The notes under the pieces: generated by a model
The model's database searches: none
What the model was told of the DNA's origin: nothing
What the model saw: the letters and a program-made list of their open reading frames with translations, nothing else
Translations under genes and position numbers: made by a program
In this document: positions 33,830 to 46,068 of the stretch, piece by piece
Numbering within the stretch: the stretch's first letter is position 1
How the letters are laid out: every line of letters starts with the position of its first letter
DNA from: Quercus robur
Lineage: Eukaryota > Streptophyta > Magnoliopsida > Fagales > Fagaceae
NCBI RefSeq assembly: GCF_932294415.1
Contig: NC_065535.1
Span: 92,396,862 to 92,460,861 of the forward strand
Reading direction: 5' to 3'
DNA length: 64,000 bases

Positions 33830-36421
33830 ACTTGTCTTATCATTAGGAAGTTCCACCAAGTCATAAGTGTTATTCTTGTTCAAAGAATTCATCTCTTCAT
33901 GCACTAGCTTTGCTTATCCTTATAAGACTGTACTTCCTAAAAACTTTATGGCTCCCTTTTCAGTAATCATAGTATATGTAGTAGTGGGTTACCTAGCCGA
34001 TGGACGACGCTCTCTACTAGACCTCCTCCCCTAAGGTTCTACCATATCTAGTGAAGGAGGCTGATCCCCCTGATCAACACCATCCATATCTATCACATCA
34101 TCAACACTTGCTAGCTCATCAACATCAAATTCAATTGGTTCATCACCATAATTCTCATGTTGTACCTTTTCCCTATTTGTGGCATTATCTAAGGAAGAAA
34201 AGGTAGGTGTAAGATCAGGAACACCTTCAATTGTAGCTTTAGGCTTCTCAATTTTCTCAAAGTCTGCCAAGTTTTCATTCTCATGAAAAACTACATCTCG
34301 ATTTCTGATCATTTTCTTTTCTTTTGGATCCCATAACTTGTAGTCAAATTCTGCATCTCCATATCCAACAAATATACAAGGAGTGGATTTGCTATCAAGC
34401 TTTGATCTTTGTTCCTTAGGCACATAAACAAATGCCTTGCAACCGAATACCTTCAAGTGAGAGTAAGAAACATCTTTCCCTATACAAACTCTTTTTGGAA
34501 TATCAAAATCCAAAGGAACTGATGGAGATCTATTAATTAGGTAGCATGTAGTCATAACAGCTTCACCCCATAATGACTTAGGCAGATTAGTCATTCTCAA
34601 CATACATCTGATCTTCTTAACAATAGTGCGGTTCATCCTCTCTGTCACACCATTTTGCTGTGGGGTACCAAGAACTGTCTTCTCATGTCTAATGCTTTCT
34701 TAGAGCAGTAACTCTCAAATACATTAGATGTGTATTCATCTCCGTTATCACTACAGAGACACTTCAAAGTCTTCCCTTTCTCTCTTTCCACCACGGCATG
34801 GAATTTCTTGAAGTGCTAAAATACCTGGTCTTTTGTTTTCAAAACATAAACCCACACCTTTAGTGAAGCATCATCAATAAATGTAACAAAATATTTATTG
34901 CCACCTAAAGTCTCAACATCAATGGGATCACATACATCAGAATAAACAAGATCTAATACATTAGGTTTTCTAATAGAGAGTATATTAAATGAAACTCTAT
35001 GTTGTTTACCAAATAAACAAAAGTCACAAGGATTTTTTTTTTTTTTTTTTTTTTTGAGAAGAGGTCACAAGGATTTAGTGACATACCTTTGGCAAAGGGA
35101 ATGAAAGACTTCTTTGCCAAAATCTGCAACCCTTTTTCACTCATGTGAGCCAGCCACCTATGCCACAAGTTAGGCGAAGAATCCTCCTGAGCTGCACTAA
35201 CAACATCCTTGCAAAACTTTACTTGTGTCTTGTAAAGTGTACAACAAATTTTCCCTCTAGCAAACACCAATGATCCTTTGCTAAGCCTCCATTTTCCATC
35301 ACGGAAATAATTGCCATAACCTTCTTTATCAAGAACATGAGTGGAAATCAAATTTAGGCGAATATTCGAAACATGTCTCACAACCTTCAAAATCAGGGTG
35401 TATCCAGTGTTAGCCCTAACACATATATCACCAATTCCCACAATATCCGCAAAACTATCATTGCCCATCTTCACTCTCCCAAAGTTTCCCACTTTGTATG
35501 AAGTGAATAACTCCTTTCTTGGAGTGACGTAGCAGGAAACAGCTAAATCAATCACCCATTCAACATAAGGATCTGAAACTGTACAACAATCATCTTGTCT
35601 TATGGCTAGGACCTCATCTTCCAACACTATAACAGCAGAAGTATTCTCATCATCCACATTTTTCTAATTTTTATCCTCTTTCTGTTTGTTCTTCCAAGCC
35701 TTGCAATTCCTTTTTATGTGACCTTCTTTATCACAGTAAAAACACTTGAATTTCTCTTTCGACTATAATCGACTTCTGGATTTACCTTGCCCTTTAGAAT
35801 TTTTACTCTTACTTCTCCCCCTGTTCTTTGTGACAAGAGCATGTGCAATGTCCTTGTCCATATCCTTTCTTTTAGTTTCTTCATTAAGCAAACTATCTTT
35901 AACCATGGCAAGTTGTAACACACCATTTGAAGCAGAATTACTAAGTGATACTAACAAAGTCTCCCAACTGTCAAGTAAGGAATTTAGAAGCAATAAAACT
36001 TGCAACTCATTATCTATTACTAACTTTATTGTAACCATTTGATTAACCAAGTCTTGGAACTCACTAAGGTGCTCGGCAATGGACTTACCCTCTTTAAACT
36101 TTAAATTCACAAGCTTTCTAGCAATAAAGCTTTATTTTGAGCTGTCTTTCTTTCATAAAGACTCCTTAATTTTTCCCAAAAAGCCTCTGCATTTATTTCC
36201 TGAGACACGTGATGAAAAACACTAACATCGATGCATTGTCTAATACACCCGATAGTTTTTCTATTTAATTTCTCCCAGTCTCTATCTGACATATCACTAG
36301 GCATGGCACTATCACCCTCAATAGGGTCATGTAAATCCTTGCAATGAAAGACACCCTCCATCATCAGCTTCCATATCAAATAATTCAATGTCGAGAGTTT
36401 AACCATAGTATTCATGGCCAT
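33830..36421 (-). pseudogene. Decayed copia gag-protease-integrase remnants
   Basis: Gag starts at 36421 (first 105 residues), shifts frame near 36115 and continues to about 35765. The zinc knuckle CFYCDKEGHIKRNC lies in a third frame near 35730. The protease region (35657-34953) reads WVIDLAVS where active elements have D-S/T-G, so the catalytic triad is lost. The GAG-pre-integrase motif LWHRWLAHMSEKGLQ is present. A T run (A run on the coding strand) at 35034-35056 interrupts it. The integrase C-terminal part (34648-34031) has the MTERMNRTIV...SLWGEAVMTTCYLINRSP signature. RT begins (EEMNSLNKNNTYDLVELP) near 33880 and is cut off. Nothing here can be functional. Confidence 0.85.
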
Positions 36422-36483
36422 ATTCTACATTTAATCCAACACAAGATGATCAAACCCAAGCAACTAAAAGCTCTAATACCACT

Positions 36484-36896
36484 TGTTAAGTAAAAATCCT
36501 AATCCCCTCAATGTCTATGTGTGAATTTAAATATAGGCTAAATGACATATTTAGTCCCTATCCTTTAAGCTATTTTTCAATTTGGTCCCTGACATTTTAA
36601 ATATGTCAATTTGATCCCCAACCTTTTGATATTGTGTCAAAATAGTCCTTACCGTTAAATGTTGGATGGAAAATTCTGACATAGTTAACGGTGGAATTAA
36701 AATATAATTTTTATGCCACTCAAGTTGCCACATGGGCTGCCACATAGGATTTTATAAAAAAAATAAAAAATAAAAAGTAAAAACTTTACCAAAATTAAAA
36801 TCACAAACGTATTTAGGATTTAAAATTTGAGCAGAAGAAAAATCCTTTAGATTTAATCTTAACATCTTTGGAGCTAATGGAACTCTTCACTTCGAT

Positions 36897-36936
<40 letters not shown>

Positions 36937-38626
36937 TAGCTTCCTCCGTAAGCTCTTTTCATTTAATTTGCCTATCATATTTTGCAGCTAATGGAAGATC
37001 CAAAATCGACTACTAAATCCCACCTAAAGGCTTCATGAGTTCTCAGAATAAATGAAAAATAAATTTGAATGCAGCATCCATTGAAACTCATCTTGCATAT
37101 AGCCTATCTATACTTGAACTTTGTTACTAGAGTTAAGTAGCTGTATGAGCCTTGTGTTGGAACTTTCCACAAACTCCTTATGTGCGACCACAAATAATCA
37201 CCATTCCTTCAAGCATCCCAACAGCAGTTCACGTAGCCATAAATAATCACTTCAAGTACTGCAATAGCACTTCAATCACAATACCCACATTAGAGACGGG
37301 CTGTTATAGCCACACAAGAGTTCTTCAAAGCAATAACTTGTCCATTATTGCATCGCCACGCATTTGTTTTGAAGAACTCTTGTTGCGAAGGTACCCAATG
37401 AGACAGCGACGGTTTCTCGCCACATCACCCTTTGAGAAAAATCCAGAACCTCTAGATCCGAGGAACTCCGATAATCCCCATGTCCTACACAGTTTGATCT
37501 CTCTCCCTCGTGTCCTTTCTCTTTCTCTTCTCCCCCTCAACGTTCCTAGGGTAGGGACTTCGATTAGGTTATGTCGTGTTTTGTTGTTGTTCAATTTGAT
37601 TTTTCAGATCTACCAGTTTTGCTAATTAATATATTTGATTAGCTTAAACGAATTCAATTTGGCTGAATTTTTGTTTTTTCAAATTATGGCCATGTGGCAT
37701 CTCACGTGGCAACTTAGATTAATATTTTAATATTACTGATAGCTATCTCAAACATTTTTCATCCAACATCACGGTAATGACTATTTTAACACAATATCAA
37801 AAGGTTAAGGACCAAATTGATATATTTAAAAAGTTAGGGACCAAATTGACAAATAGCCTAAAGAATAAGGACCAAATATATCATTTATTCTAAAATATAT
37901 AAATACCAGGCAATAGCAATATTATGGAAACAAAAAAAAATCCAGCGAGTACCACATAAACACAACCACACAAGAACACTAAATCTTACGTGGAAAACCC
38001 TTCAATGTAGAGGGAAAAACCATAGGGCAGCTCTGAAAAATATCCACTATGAAATAGAGATTACATCTATCAAGTTTATGTTAAACTTAAGTCCACAATA
38101 GATTGGATATACAATAAATAAATCTCACGAAACCAGTAGCGAAATCTTCCTCTGAATACACCAATTCTCCATGGTTGTAGCACTCAAAAACTCCATGAGA
38201 ACTCTACCACTTTATCTTCCTTATGTGTAACTTGAGCAAAGAAAAATGTCTTATTTTTCTTTTTAACTCTCTCACACTCTCACTGTGTTTCTCTCTATCT
38301 CTCCACACGAACTGCACCTCAAATGGTTGAAGCTCTCCTTTTGTGTTTCTTGCTCACTCTGGAACTCACACACAAAAATGGCCAAAAAATGACTCTCTGT
38401 TTCAGCCCTCCACTGAAGGCCGAATGGCCTCAGTTTTCTTTCTTTTCTCCTTTTTCAGTTTCAGCATGTCTCACACGCCTAAGTCCTCACGAGAAGTCAG
38501 ACCACTCCCATGCTTTGGTCATTTCTCAATAAAGGAAAGAGTTGCTTTGAAGACTTTTGGAATAAGCTCATAAATGAGCTTTGACAAAATGTGTGCGCTG
38601 GAATCCAAAGGCACATGCACCCAACA
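36484..38626 (-). repeat. 5' LTR of the truncated Copia element (split)
   Basis: Two parts, 36484-36535 and 37891-38626. It starts TGTTGGGTGCATGTGCC on the minus strand and ends ACTTAACA, immediately followed by the PBS. The start was chosen as the first TG with a matching terminal CA. No second LTR exists here to confirm it. Confidence 0.55.
36536..37890. mobile_element. MULE-like element nested in a Copia LTR (1.36 kb)
   Basis: Inverted ends GGCTAAATGACATATTTAGTCC and, reversed, GAATAAATGATATATTTGGTCC, with homology extending about 130 bp inward (AATTTGGTCCCTGAC, CAAAATAGTC). Flanking 9-bp repeats TTAAATATA (36527-36535) and TAAAATATA (37891-37899) differ at one base. The interior includes a 37-base T run (36901-36937) and a GC-richer stretch at 37150-37620 that could be captured gene sequence. 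No transposase. Confidence 0.7.
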
Positions 38627-38958
38627 TTTACTACATTGAAAAAATAAAGGTGACATTTCTGTCATTTGCACTTGGGGGGAAAAAAAACTAATTTATTGAC
38701 TTTTTTTTTTTTTTTTTTTTTTGGGTTTCTTCTCTTTTAAATACTGGGCAGCCATATGAGAGTTTACGTCTGTTACGTTGGTGTACAATGTTTGGTGATT
38801 GAATTGTCATCTACATGTTCTTCGCTGATTGGCTGCTGACGATAAATGATATTTAGATTCAAAAGTGGGACTTTGACGATTCCATGGAGTTCTGTGAACA
38901 AGTCCAAGGAAGGGGCCTTGGGGAGTGTTGCAATTTCCTTTGGAGGCCAATTGGAAAT

Positions 38959-40053
38959 TGAAAGTTCAAAAACGTGTACAAAATACCTTTGAACGTTTAG
39001 ACCCCCAAATTACAACTTAACCAATACAAGCAATATGTCAAACAACTAGTGTGCGGAAACTTAACACATGCTATAATACGAAATTGGTTAAAGACTATCT
39101 AAGCCATAACAAAATAAAACCACAGCAGATAATAAAAAGGCAAAGATAGAGAGGAAGGAAGATGCAAACACAAAGACAACACGCGATGTGTTATCGAAGA
39201 GGAAACCGAAGTCCTCGGCGAAAAACCTCTCCGCCGCCCTCCAAGCGGTAAACAATCCACTAGAAAATGCAGTTGGGATACAAGGACAGCAATAGACCCT
39301 CCAAGCCTAATCTACCCAGTGCACCTAAGCCCTCCAAGCTTCTTGCACCAACGAGGTTGCGCCGAACCTTTTTCTTTTCTAGCTTCCCGGATTCCGCTAC
39401 TAGACCGTAGCATCAACCAATGAAGATTGGTTCCTTCCTAAGTGCTTCCCAGAAATCCAAACAACTGTCTCACAGTGATGATGATGGTGAGAACCAGGTT
39501 TGGTATAATGCCTCTCAAGGATTTGACAATGGAGAGGAAGAGAGTAGAGGAATTTGAAGAGACTCTAAGGTAGAGATTGTGGGTGAAACAATCTGGTTTT
39601 TCTTTAGGGTTTCTCTCTCAAAATTCTCTCTGGAAGCCCTCCTTCAATCGTGGGTAAAAGGGGTATTTATACTAGAGTGGGAGAGGAATGTGAAACGTCA
39701 GGTTTTACAAAACAGGGGTGGCTCGCGGCTTGACTAAGTCGCGAGATCCAGTCGCGAGTTAACCGTATGGCCAGTTGTCCTGTTTTGTCCTGTAGTGCTC
39801 CAGCTAGCATGACTGTTCATCTTCCAACATGCTTGGCACGTGTGCTGCTTCTGGCGGCTTGCAGCAGCGAGTCACCCGCGAGTCCCAGCCGCAAGTCTCT
39901 GTTTTCTTGCACACTCTTGAGCAATCTTCACTCTATCTCACTCACTACCCTTACAACAAACCCACCTAAATACAGGGTTACTAAATACTGAATTACAAGC
40001 AAATTTGGCACGGAATAAAGCCAATTAGATGGTTGAATAAATTCAACCTTACA
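38959..40053 (-). repeat. 3' LTR (1095 bp) of the gag-only element
   Basis: It matches 46083-47179 with roughly a dozen substitutions plus two short indels. One indel is a 13-base duplication (CTCACGGCTTGAC) present only in the other LTR; the other is a short extra GAGTCACCC-type segment present only here. It contains several CGCGAG/GTCGCGAG motifs. Confidence 0.93.
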
Positions 40054-40066
40054 ATCTCCCCCTTTG
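40054..40066 (-). other. Polypurine tract
   Basis: Minus strand AAAGGGGGAGAT directly before the 3' LTR start TGTAAGG. Two further purine runs of the same kind lie upstream (near 40823 and 40887). Confidence 0.85.
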
Positions 40067-40917
40067 GCTATTCCGTGACAAAACCCTAAAACAGACTCTA
40101 GACTTAACATGTGAGTTGGGAACAGTTGAACAAAACTCACTCACACCTAACTCTAGAAGCTGTGAAGCACTTGAATCATATGAACATAATACTCCTGAAA
40201 CACAACAATACACCATGATCATTGTAAGCAGAAAATTATAAATGCATATGAAACAGGCAATATGTGATCAAGCAAAGATGGAGTTAAGAAACAAACCATG
40301 GCTTGATCAACCAAGTGAACACCACAGGGTAGTGATCACAGTGCTCATTCACACTTGGAATGAACACAAGGACATACAAGTTAACAAGCACAAGGCAAGA
40401 CACTTGTATGCTCAACACTCAACCAATGCATAACACACAAGGCATATGCATCTAGGAACAATCCTACAAGGGCACAAGAGTGACAGTACATAAACCAAAA
40501 TGCAGAACATTTAGATTAAAGTACTGATTTCAACATAGCATAAAGGCTGCATTAAGCAAGGTACATACCATAAAGCCTACAAACTATGCATAAAACATTA
40601 ACCCTAAAAGCTTACAAAAGCACAAGGGTACAAACACAAAAACATCCTGAATAATATCATAAAAATATATTAAAGTTTAAACCAAGAGTATAAGTGATGA
40701 GTTAGAAACAACTATACACCAAAACACAGTGTATCAAAACCATAAAAACACTAAAAGTACCCAAAACATAAACATATATAAACAAAGTCTCTGATTTTGA
40801 CAACTCCCCTTCAACACAATACTCCCCCTTAAGAGCTGCTTTTCTGCTTCTCAATCATCAATGACATTATCAACAGACAGAAACTTCTCCCCCTTTTTGA
40901 CAGGAATGGCCAAAGGG

Positions 40918-41994
40918 TCAGTGTTCAGGCTGAGTGGTGAAGCTATCAAGTTTTGCAGACAAAACATCAATCTGATCCTGCATGGCTCTCATCCTCTCAG
41001 AGTGCTCAGTCTGGACTTCTCTGATCCCATCAAGTCTTTCCAGAATGATTTGGAAAGCATCTGGAGGTGTATCTGAAGAAGTTGATGCTCTGGGTCTTTT
41101 GCCACTCCTCCTGGGTGTTGAGGTTGATGCATGCCCTGCTGCCTCTGCTTCAGTCTCCATTGGGACACCTTCTCCTTCATCACCTTCATCTTCTTCTCCT
41201 GGAAGCCTAACACTTATCCTTTTGCAGGTAAGCTTGTTAATTGCAGAAGGTGTGGACATGGGACTGATGTCTTGAGGGATTGGAACCCCCTTCCTTCTAA
41301 AGATCCTCATCAGCAAACTGAGAAAGATCAATTTTGGCCTAGAGGTTGTTCTTGTCTCATCCACAATGGTGTCATATATGTGGGAACTTATGTCTATGAA
41401 ATTCTTTTCTTTGAGATCCATCAGAAAGATTGCTCTAGCACAATTGATTGTAGTCAACTTCTTAATGGGATAGAGGTTAAACATCATGATGATTGTTAGA
41501 CACCTCATGTCCACTGGAAAGGCAATGGTATTCAAACATTTTCCTTCTCTCTGCCCACCTATCCTTTGTTGAACTGTTTCAATAGAGACACTCCTATCCT
41601 TGTAGTTGATAAATTCCTCATCTTCTAATCCTTCAAGCCCTAATGCATCATCTATGACATGTGCATCCAAAATGAATTCTTTACCTCTAACCCAGCAACT
41701 TAACTCATTCTCCTTTATCACAGCATTTGAGTAAAATTCCCTAATCAGGGGTTCACACACTACAGGGAAATCACTCAGAAGCTTTTCCCATCCTCTTCCT
41801 TCAAAACAGCTGGGGATAAAGGTTTGTCTCAAATCCTCCAAATCTACAAATCGTTCTTGAATAATTCCTGCTTTCATGAAGTTATCCCTGTATCTCTCAA
41901 AATGATGAACTGACCTAAATAGTTTAGAATCCATTTTCAATCTTTTGTTAGCCTTCTTTGCAGGAGTTTTCTTCTTAGGAGGTGAGGGAGCCAT
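40918..41994 (-). CDS. 'Putative plant transposon protein'-type ORF carried by the LTR element
   Basis: 358 residues from the ATG at 41994, the start favoured because MAPSPPKKK follows a splice-acceptor-like TTCACAG. The open frame itself reaches 42060. A Lys-rich N-terminus (KKKTPAKKANKRLK) resembles a nuclear localisation signal. The middle (FERYRDNFMKAGIIQERFVD, FEGRGWEKLLSDFPVVCEPL, IREFYSNAVIKENELSCWVRG, CLTIIMMFNLYPIKKLTTIN) fits the plant-only domain that Pfam calls putative plant transposon protein. An acidic stretch, a Ser/Pro/Arg-rich linker and a C-terminal coiled coil (about 315-355) follow. A donor-like CACAG|GTATGG near 42592 suggests an upstream non-coding exon and an intron of about 600 bp. 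It lies in the sense direction, where pol or an env-like gene would be. Function unknown. Confidence 0.7.
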   Translation of the reverse strand: MAPSPPKKKTPAKKANKRLKMDSKLFRSVHHFERYRDNFMKAGIIQERFVDLEDLRQTFIPSCFEGRGWEKLLSDFPVVCEPLIREFYSNAVIKENELSCWVRGKEFILDAHVIDDALGLEGLEDEEFINYKDRSVSIETVQQRIGGQREGKCLNTIAFPVDMRCLTIIMMFNLYPIKKLTTINCARAIFLMDLKEKNFIDISSHIYDTIVDETRTTSRPKLIFLSLLMRIFRRKGVPIPQDISPMSTPSAINKLTCKRISVRLPGEEDEGDEGEGVPMETEAEAAGHASTSTPRRSGKRPRASTSSDTPPDAFQIILERLDGIREVQTEHSERMRAMQDQIDVLSAKLDSFTTQPEH

Positions 41995-42749
41995 CTGTGA
42001 ACAATCAGAAGAGGCCACAACAGTATAGAGCAATATATGTGTAGAACTAGTCAGTACCATGTAATTAACAAAGAGATTTCATCCATACAAATGAACTTGG
42101 AACATTTAAACACAAGCTACTTAGATCAAACACATGGATAAACAAGCCTAAGATAGGAAACACATATAAAAGCAACAGATATAGAAACTATTCTAAAGGC
42201 AGATATATGTCAATGAGACAGATAATGAAAAATGATATGGCTCATAAACAGCATTGTGAAGCTCACATATGCTCCCAAACGATTTACACAATAGAGCATG
42301 CATATTTAGCACAGTAAAACTCACAGTCTCAAAAGGAACAATTTGAAACAACTCAACAACTCAAAGTTCAGATAAAATAAAAGAATCACTTAGCTAAGCA
42401 CAGGATGAAGAGCAATAAGGAAACAACTAAGATCAGATCAAATTCTAGCAGTAGCATTCGCAAGCTAAGCATGAACAAGGAGCAAAATCCGAAACACAAA
42501 CCCATTTCTAAATCACAAACATATGCGAAAAATCAAAGGGAAAAGCACAAAATCAAGTAGAAAAGAGCGCAAAACTGAAAACCCATACCTGTGACTTGAA
42601 GATTTTGAGCTACAAGAATGCAACAATGGAGATTGGAAATGGGAGCACGGAGTGTTTGGGAGGGAGATAGTTTAGAGAGAAGATGAACAGTCACAAATAT
42701 TCGAGGGAAAACTGAAAAAGATTTAAAAACTGCTCTTATTTCTGCAAAA

Positions 42750-43020
42750 CACGCGTTTTTCGCGACTTGATTAAGTCGCCACACAGTCGCCAGCTCAAGC
42801 CACCAAAGCACTCAAGAACAAAAATTTGGAAAAATTTTTCTAAGTGTTTTTCGTGACTGGAAGGTCTACCCGCGAGTGAGTCGCGAGCTGAGCCGCGAAA
42901 ATCTCTGAGTGAACCTCGCGACTGGACTTTCCACTCGCGAACAAGTCACCAAAAATGACCAGCGAAGATGCGACTGAGGCTCGCGACTTGACATACCCGC
43001 GACTGAGCCGCCAAAACAGG
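42750..43020. repeat. Cluster of CGCGA/TCGCG motifs
   Basis: GTCGCGAG, CTCGCGACT, CCGCGAG, GCGACTTGA and variants occur more than a dozen times in about 270 bases, in both orientations. The surroundings are otherwise CpG-poor. The same motifs occur in both LTRs (about 39720-39900 and 46845-47030). They lie upstream of the second ORF's candidate leader exon. Confidence 0.7.
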
Positions 43021-43029
43021 GCAAAACAG

Positions 43030-44045
43030 GATTTTTGAAATTTTCAGATTTTTCAAACAAAATACTTTCCAAAAACACCTAAAACACTCAAAAATCTTTT
43101 TGTGCTTGAATTAACAAAGATTGAGCATGTGAAAACACATTTCATCAAGTACAATCACACAAATGAATATGGCATTTATTGAACATAAACTTGTGTGTTG
43201 TGTGTGGATATCAACAATGAGATAGTCATTCGTCTAATGTGAAGCTTCAATGATCGATTCAACCAAGGCATACATAATTAGCACTAGATCATGTGACCTA
43301 TCTCAATTATAGAAATATGTATATATGACCTCCCACAAAACTTGATAACATGACTTGGAGTTTTACATTTTACTCCACTTTTAATCATAACATTTGATCT
43401 TTTGAGGCAATCACCTCTCATTGTGAGAGTGATATTTGACATTTCACTTTAATGAACAAACCTTTTGCTTTTTGAATAAACATTCACTTTAATATAAGGT
43501 CGCTTACCCTTTTTCCCATTCAAATACTAGAATGTGCGACAGGCTTTTGCAGCTCAATATCTCTTTTCATTTGGAGATTTACATTTGGTGAGCTCTTTTT
43601 AGTAAAACAAAAATAAAGAGTGGGAAGATATATAGACACAAGTCTATGCATGTCTCAAGATCAACATAACCATTCACTAATCATTCATGACAAGTTTGAA
43701 GATCTATTTACAACAATCACATAGATTTCAAGATTTTTCCCACAGTGATATAAGTGCATGAAAACAAGCAATGCTCGAAAATGCACAAAGCCATTAGCAC
43801 AAAGGTACAAGACAAAACAAGTTTTGAGACAAAACTCAACAAAGTCAATCAAGCCTTTTGATTTTCTAATTTTTTTATGTGATTTTTGGATTTTTGACAC
43901 AAGAAACAAAAAGATTGATAAAACAAAATTAAAAATATTCACAAGTAGACAAGCAAACAACCAACATCAAAAACAGCAAGCAAACCAAACAAACATTGTC
44001 ACAAAGCATAGGAAGTATTAATGCATGGACATGTTGTAATGCTTA
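43030..44045. other. Non-coding spacer of the gag-only element
   Basis: Between gag and the CGCGA-rich cluster. AT-rich, with no frame resembling pol. Confidence 0.6.
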
Positions 44046-44345
44046 TGCATGAGTACCCTTTTTCACCCACACGTCACTTGCGTTTGGGGTGATTTCCTTA
44101 TAGGATTGGGTACGGGAGTTAGGGCTTTCAAACCTTCGTGAGAAGCTTTCCAAGCAGTTGGTGAATGCACCAATCATCTTCATCACGTTCATCATTCCGG
44201 GATCTCCATTTTGATCTCTAGATTGATCACCTGCCCAAATTCTCCTATCATTTCTGGGTCCTCCTAACCTTTGAGGAGTTGCACTGTTCTTTGCTCTTAG
44301 CTTTTGGCAATTTGGTCGAGTATGCCCTTGAAGTCCGCAATAATG

Positions 44346-46010
44346 TCACACATAAGTTCCTCTAGGACCTCTTTGTGGTCGTGGACGTGACTTGGCACGA
44401 GATTCAGACCTGCCCACAGACTGATTACGGGGATTCAGCATCCGTTGGTTCGCCACATTCTTCTTCTCCTCCACCTCGAGCTTCTCACCAGTAAGGTCAG
44501 CTACAACTGGATCTTTGGCCTTTACAAACTTCACTTCTTTAGTGACATTTCCAGATGAACTACTTCCTCCGGTATATCTCAATCCGGATTTGTCTAAAAA
44601 GCTCTTTTGAGATGATATAACATCATCTAGCTTCTTGGTGGTGACCCTCTCTATTTTAGCATTCGCTTGCACAACCTCATTCTCAAGAAATCTCACTTTT
44701 GTGTAAGTTTCGGATAACTCACCATTCAGTGTTTCTATCTCACATTTGGCCTCCCTATATCGAATTAGGAGACTTTTGTAGTCCTCCTCAGCCTTCTTCA
44801 TTTTTCTCACAGCAGCCTTGGCCACCCTTGTGTACTCACCTGACTTCTCCAAGAGTGAGTTATAATTCTCTTGAAGATTTGTTGTGCTTTCATCTTCTTC
44901 AGCATCTGATTCTTCAACAATTCCTAGTGATTCATCATCACTATGTTCTCCAAGGTCTCGTACAAGCAGATTCAACTCATCTGAAGACTCAACATGAGCA
45001 ATAGTCATAAAAGCCGAATAGTTCCCCTCGCCATCACAGCTCTCTTCAGATTCTGAGTCAGACGAATCCGAGTCACTCAAGGTCGTGGCATACACTTTAC
45101 CTTTCGATTTCAGATAATTCGGACATTCCTTCTTAAAGTGTCCATGCCCGTTACATTCGAAACAAGTGACACCTTGTGTGGGTTGGGATTCTTTTCCATC
45201 TTTCTTTTTGAATTCCCTCTTCTCCCTTTCAGAACTTTGGAATTTTCTTTTATCATCAAATTTTCCATTATTTTTGAATTTCAAGAACTTTCTGAAATTT
45301 TTGACAAGGTATGCAACATCTTTGTCAACCACATCTTCTCCCGATGAGTCTTGATCTTCTACCTTCTCATTAATGGTCTTTAGAGCAAGAGATTTACTCT
45401 TCCGTTGATTGGGCAGCGACATCTCATAAGTCTGCAGAGAACCAACCAACTCCTGTACTTTGATGTCATCAAGGTCCTTGCTCTCTTCAATTGCTGTCAC
45501 TTTAGCACGAAAACTTTCCGGCAATGATCGAAGGATCTTCCTTACAATCTTTGAGTCCTCCGTTTTCTCCCCCAAGTTGAACTTACAGACCACCACCTCA
45601 TTTAGCTTCCCATAGAAAAAGTCAAAAGACTCATCCTCACTCATTTTGAGCTCCTCAAACCGAGTGGTCAGCATTTGCAACTTGGTGTCTTTCACTTTCT
45701 TCGTGCCTTCATAGGTGGTTTCCAAAATCTCCCATGCTTCTTTGGCAACGGTAATATGAGAAATCCTGTGAAATTCATCTGGAGACACACCACAGAAAAT
45801 AGCATTGAGTGCTTTACTGTTAGCATTAGATGCAGCAAGTGCTGCCTTATCCCATGTGGATTTGGCTGCCTCAGGTTTGGTCCAACCAATCTCAACAGCA
45901 TCCCAAACGGATTCATCAATAGAACACAGAAAAGCTCTCATGCGAACCTTCCAAAAAGCATAATTACTACCATCAAAATATGGAGGTGCATTTAGGGATT
46001 GAGACCTATC
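44346..46010 (-). pseudogene. Gag polyprotein (UBN2-type) of the gag-only element, with premature stop
   Basis: Retrotransposon capsid/nucleocapsid precursor. The frame opens after a stop near 46025; its first residues (LNAPPYFDGSNYAFWKVRMR) are the conserved Copia Gag N-terminus but lack a Met, so the ATG at 45941 is internal and the true start may be lost. UBN2 core (AKEAWEILETTYEGTKKVK ... ILRSLPESFRAKVTAIEESK) at about 65-165. First zinc knuckle CFECNGHGHFKKEC (CX2CX4HX4C) at about 260. Then an acidic Ser/Asp/Glu segment and a coiled coil. The frame ends with TGA at 44346-44348, exactly where the first Cys of a second knuckle (x-HYCGLQGHTRPNC) is expected. Reading on, the frame continues to a TAA near 44053 after WVKKGTHA. 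One nonsense change thus removes the second knuckle. Confidence 0.85.
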
Positions 46011-46068
46011 TATCTCAAAAGGGAGTCAAGGATCACACAATGGTAATGAAACCAATAGCAGTGTACCC

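Larger units (their letters stand above)
33815..38626 (-). mobile_element. 3'-truncated Ty1/copia retrotransposon (TNT1-94-like) with a MULE in its 5' LTR
   Basis: Minus-strand order: 5' LTR 38626-36484 (starts TGTTGGGTGCATG, ends TTAACA, interrupted by the MULE at 36536-37890, so about 790 bp itself), PBS TGGTATTAGAGC near 36470, gag, protease, integrase. Coding homology stops in the first residues of the reverse-transcriptase region near 33830, and no 3' LTR follows. Several frameshifts and stops are present. It is an old, dead copy. Confidence 0.85.

Noticed and set aside
37152..37625. 157-residue plus-strand frame in the nested MULE
   Set aside because: No recognisable domain. It is kept only as a hint of captured sequence, not as a gene.
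42750..43020. CRISPR-like array of short CGCGA repeats
   Set aside because: Repeats are short, unevenly spaced and in both orientations, in a eukaryotic retrotransposon. Not a CRISPR array.
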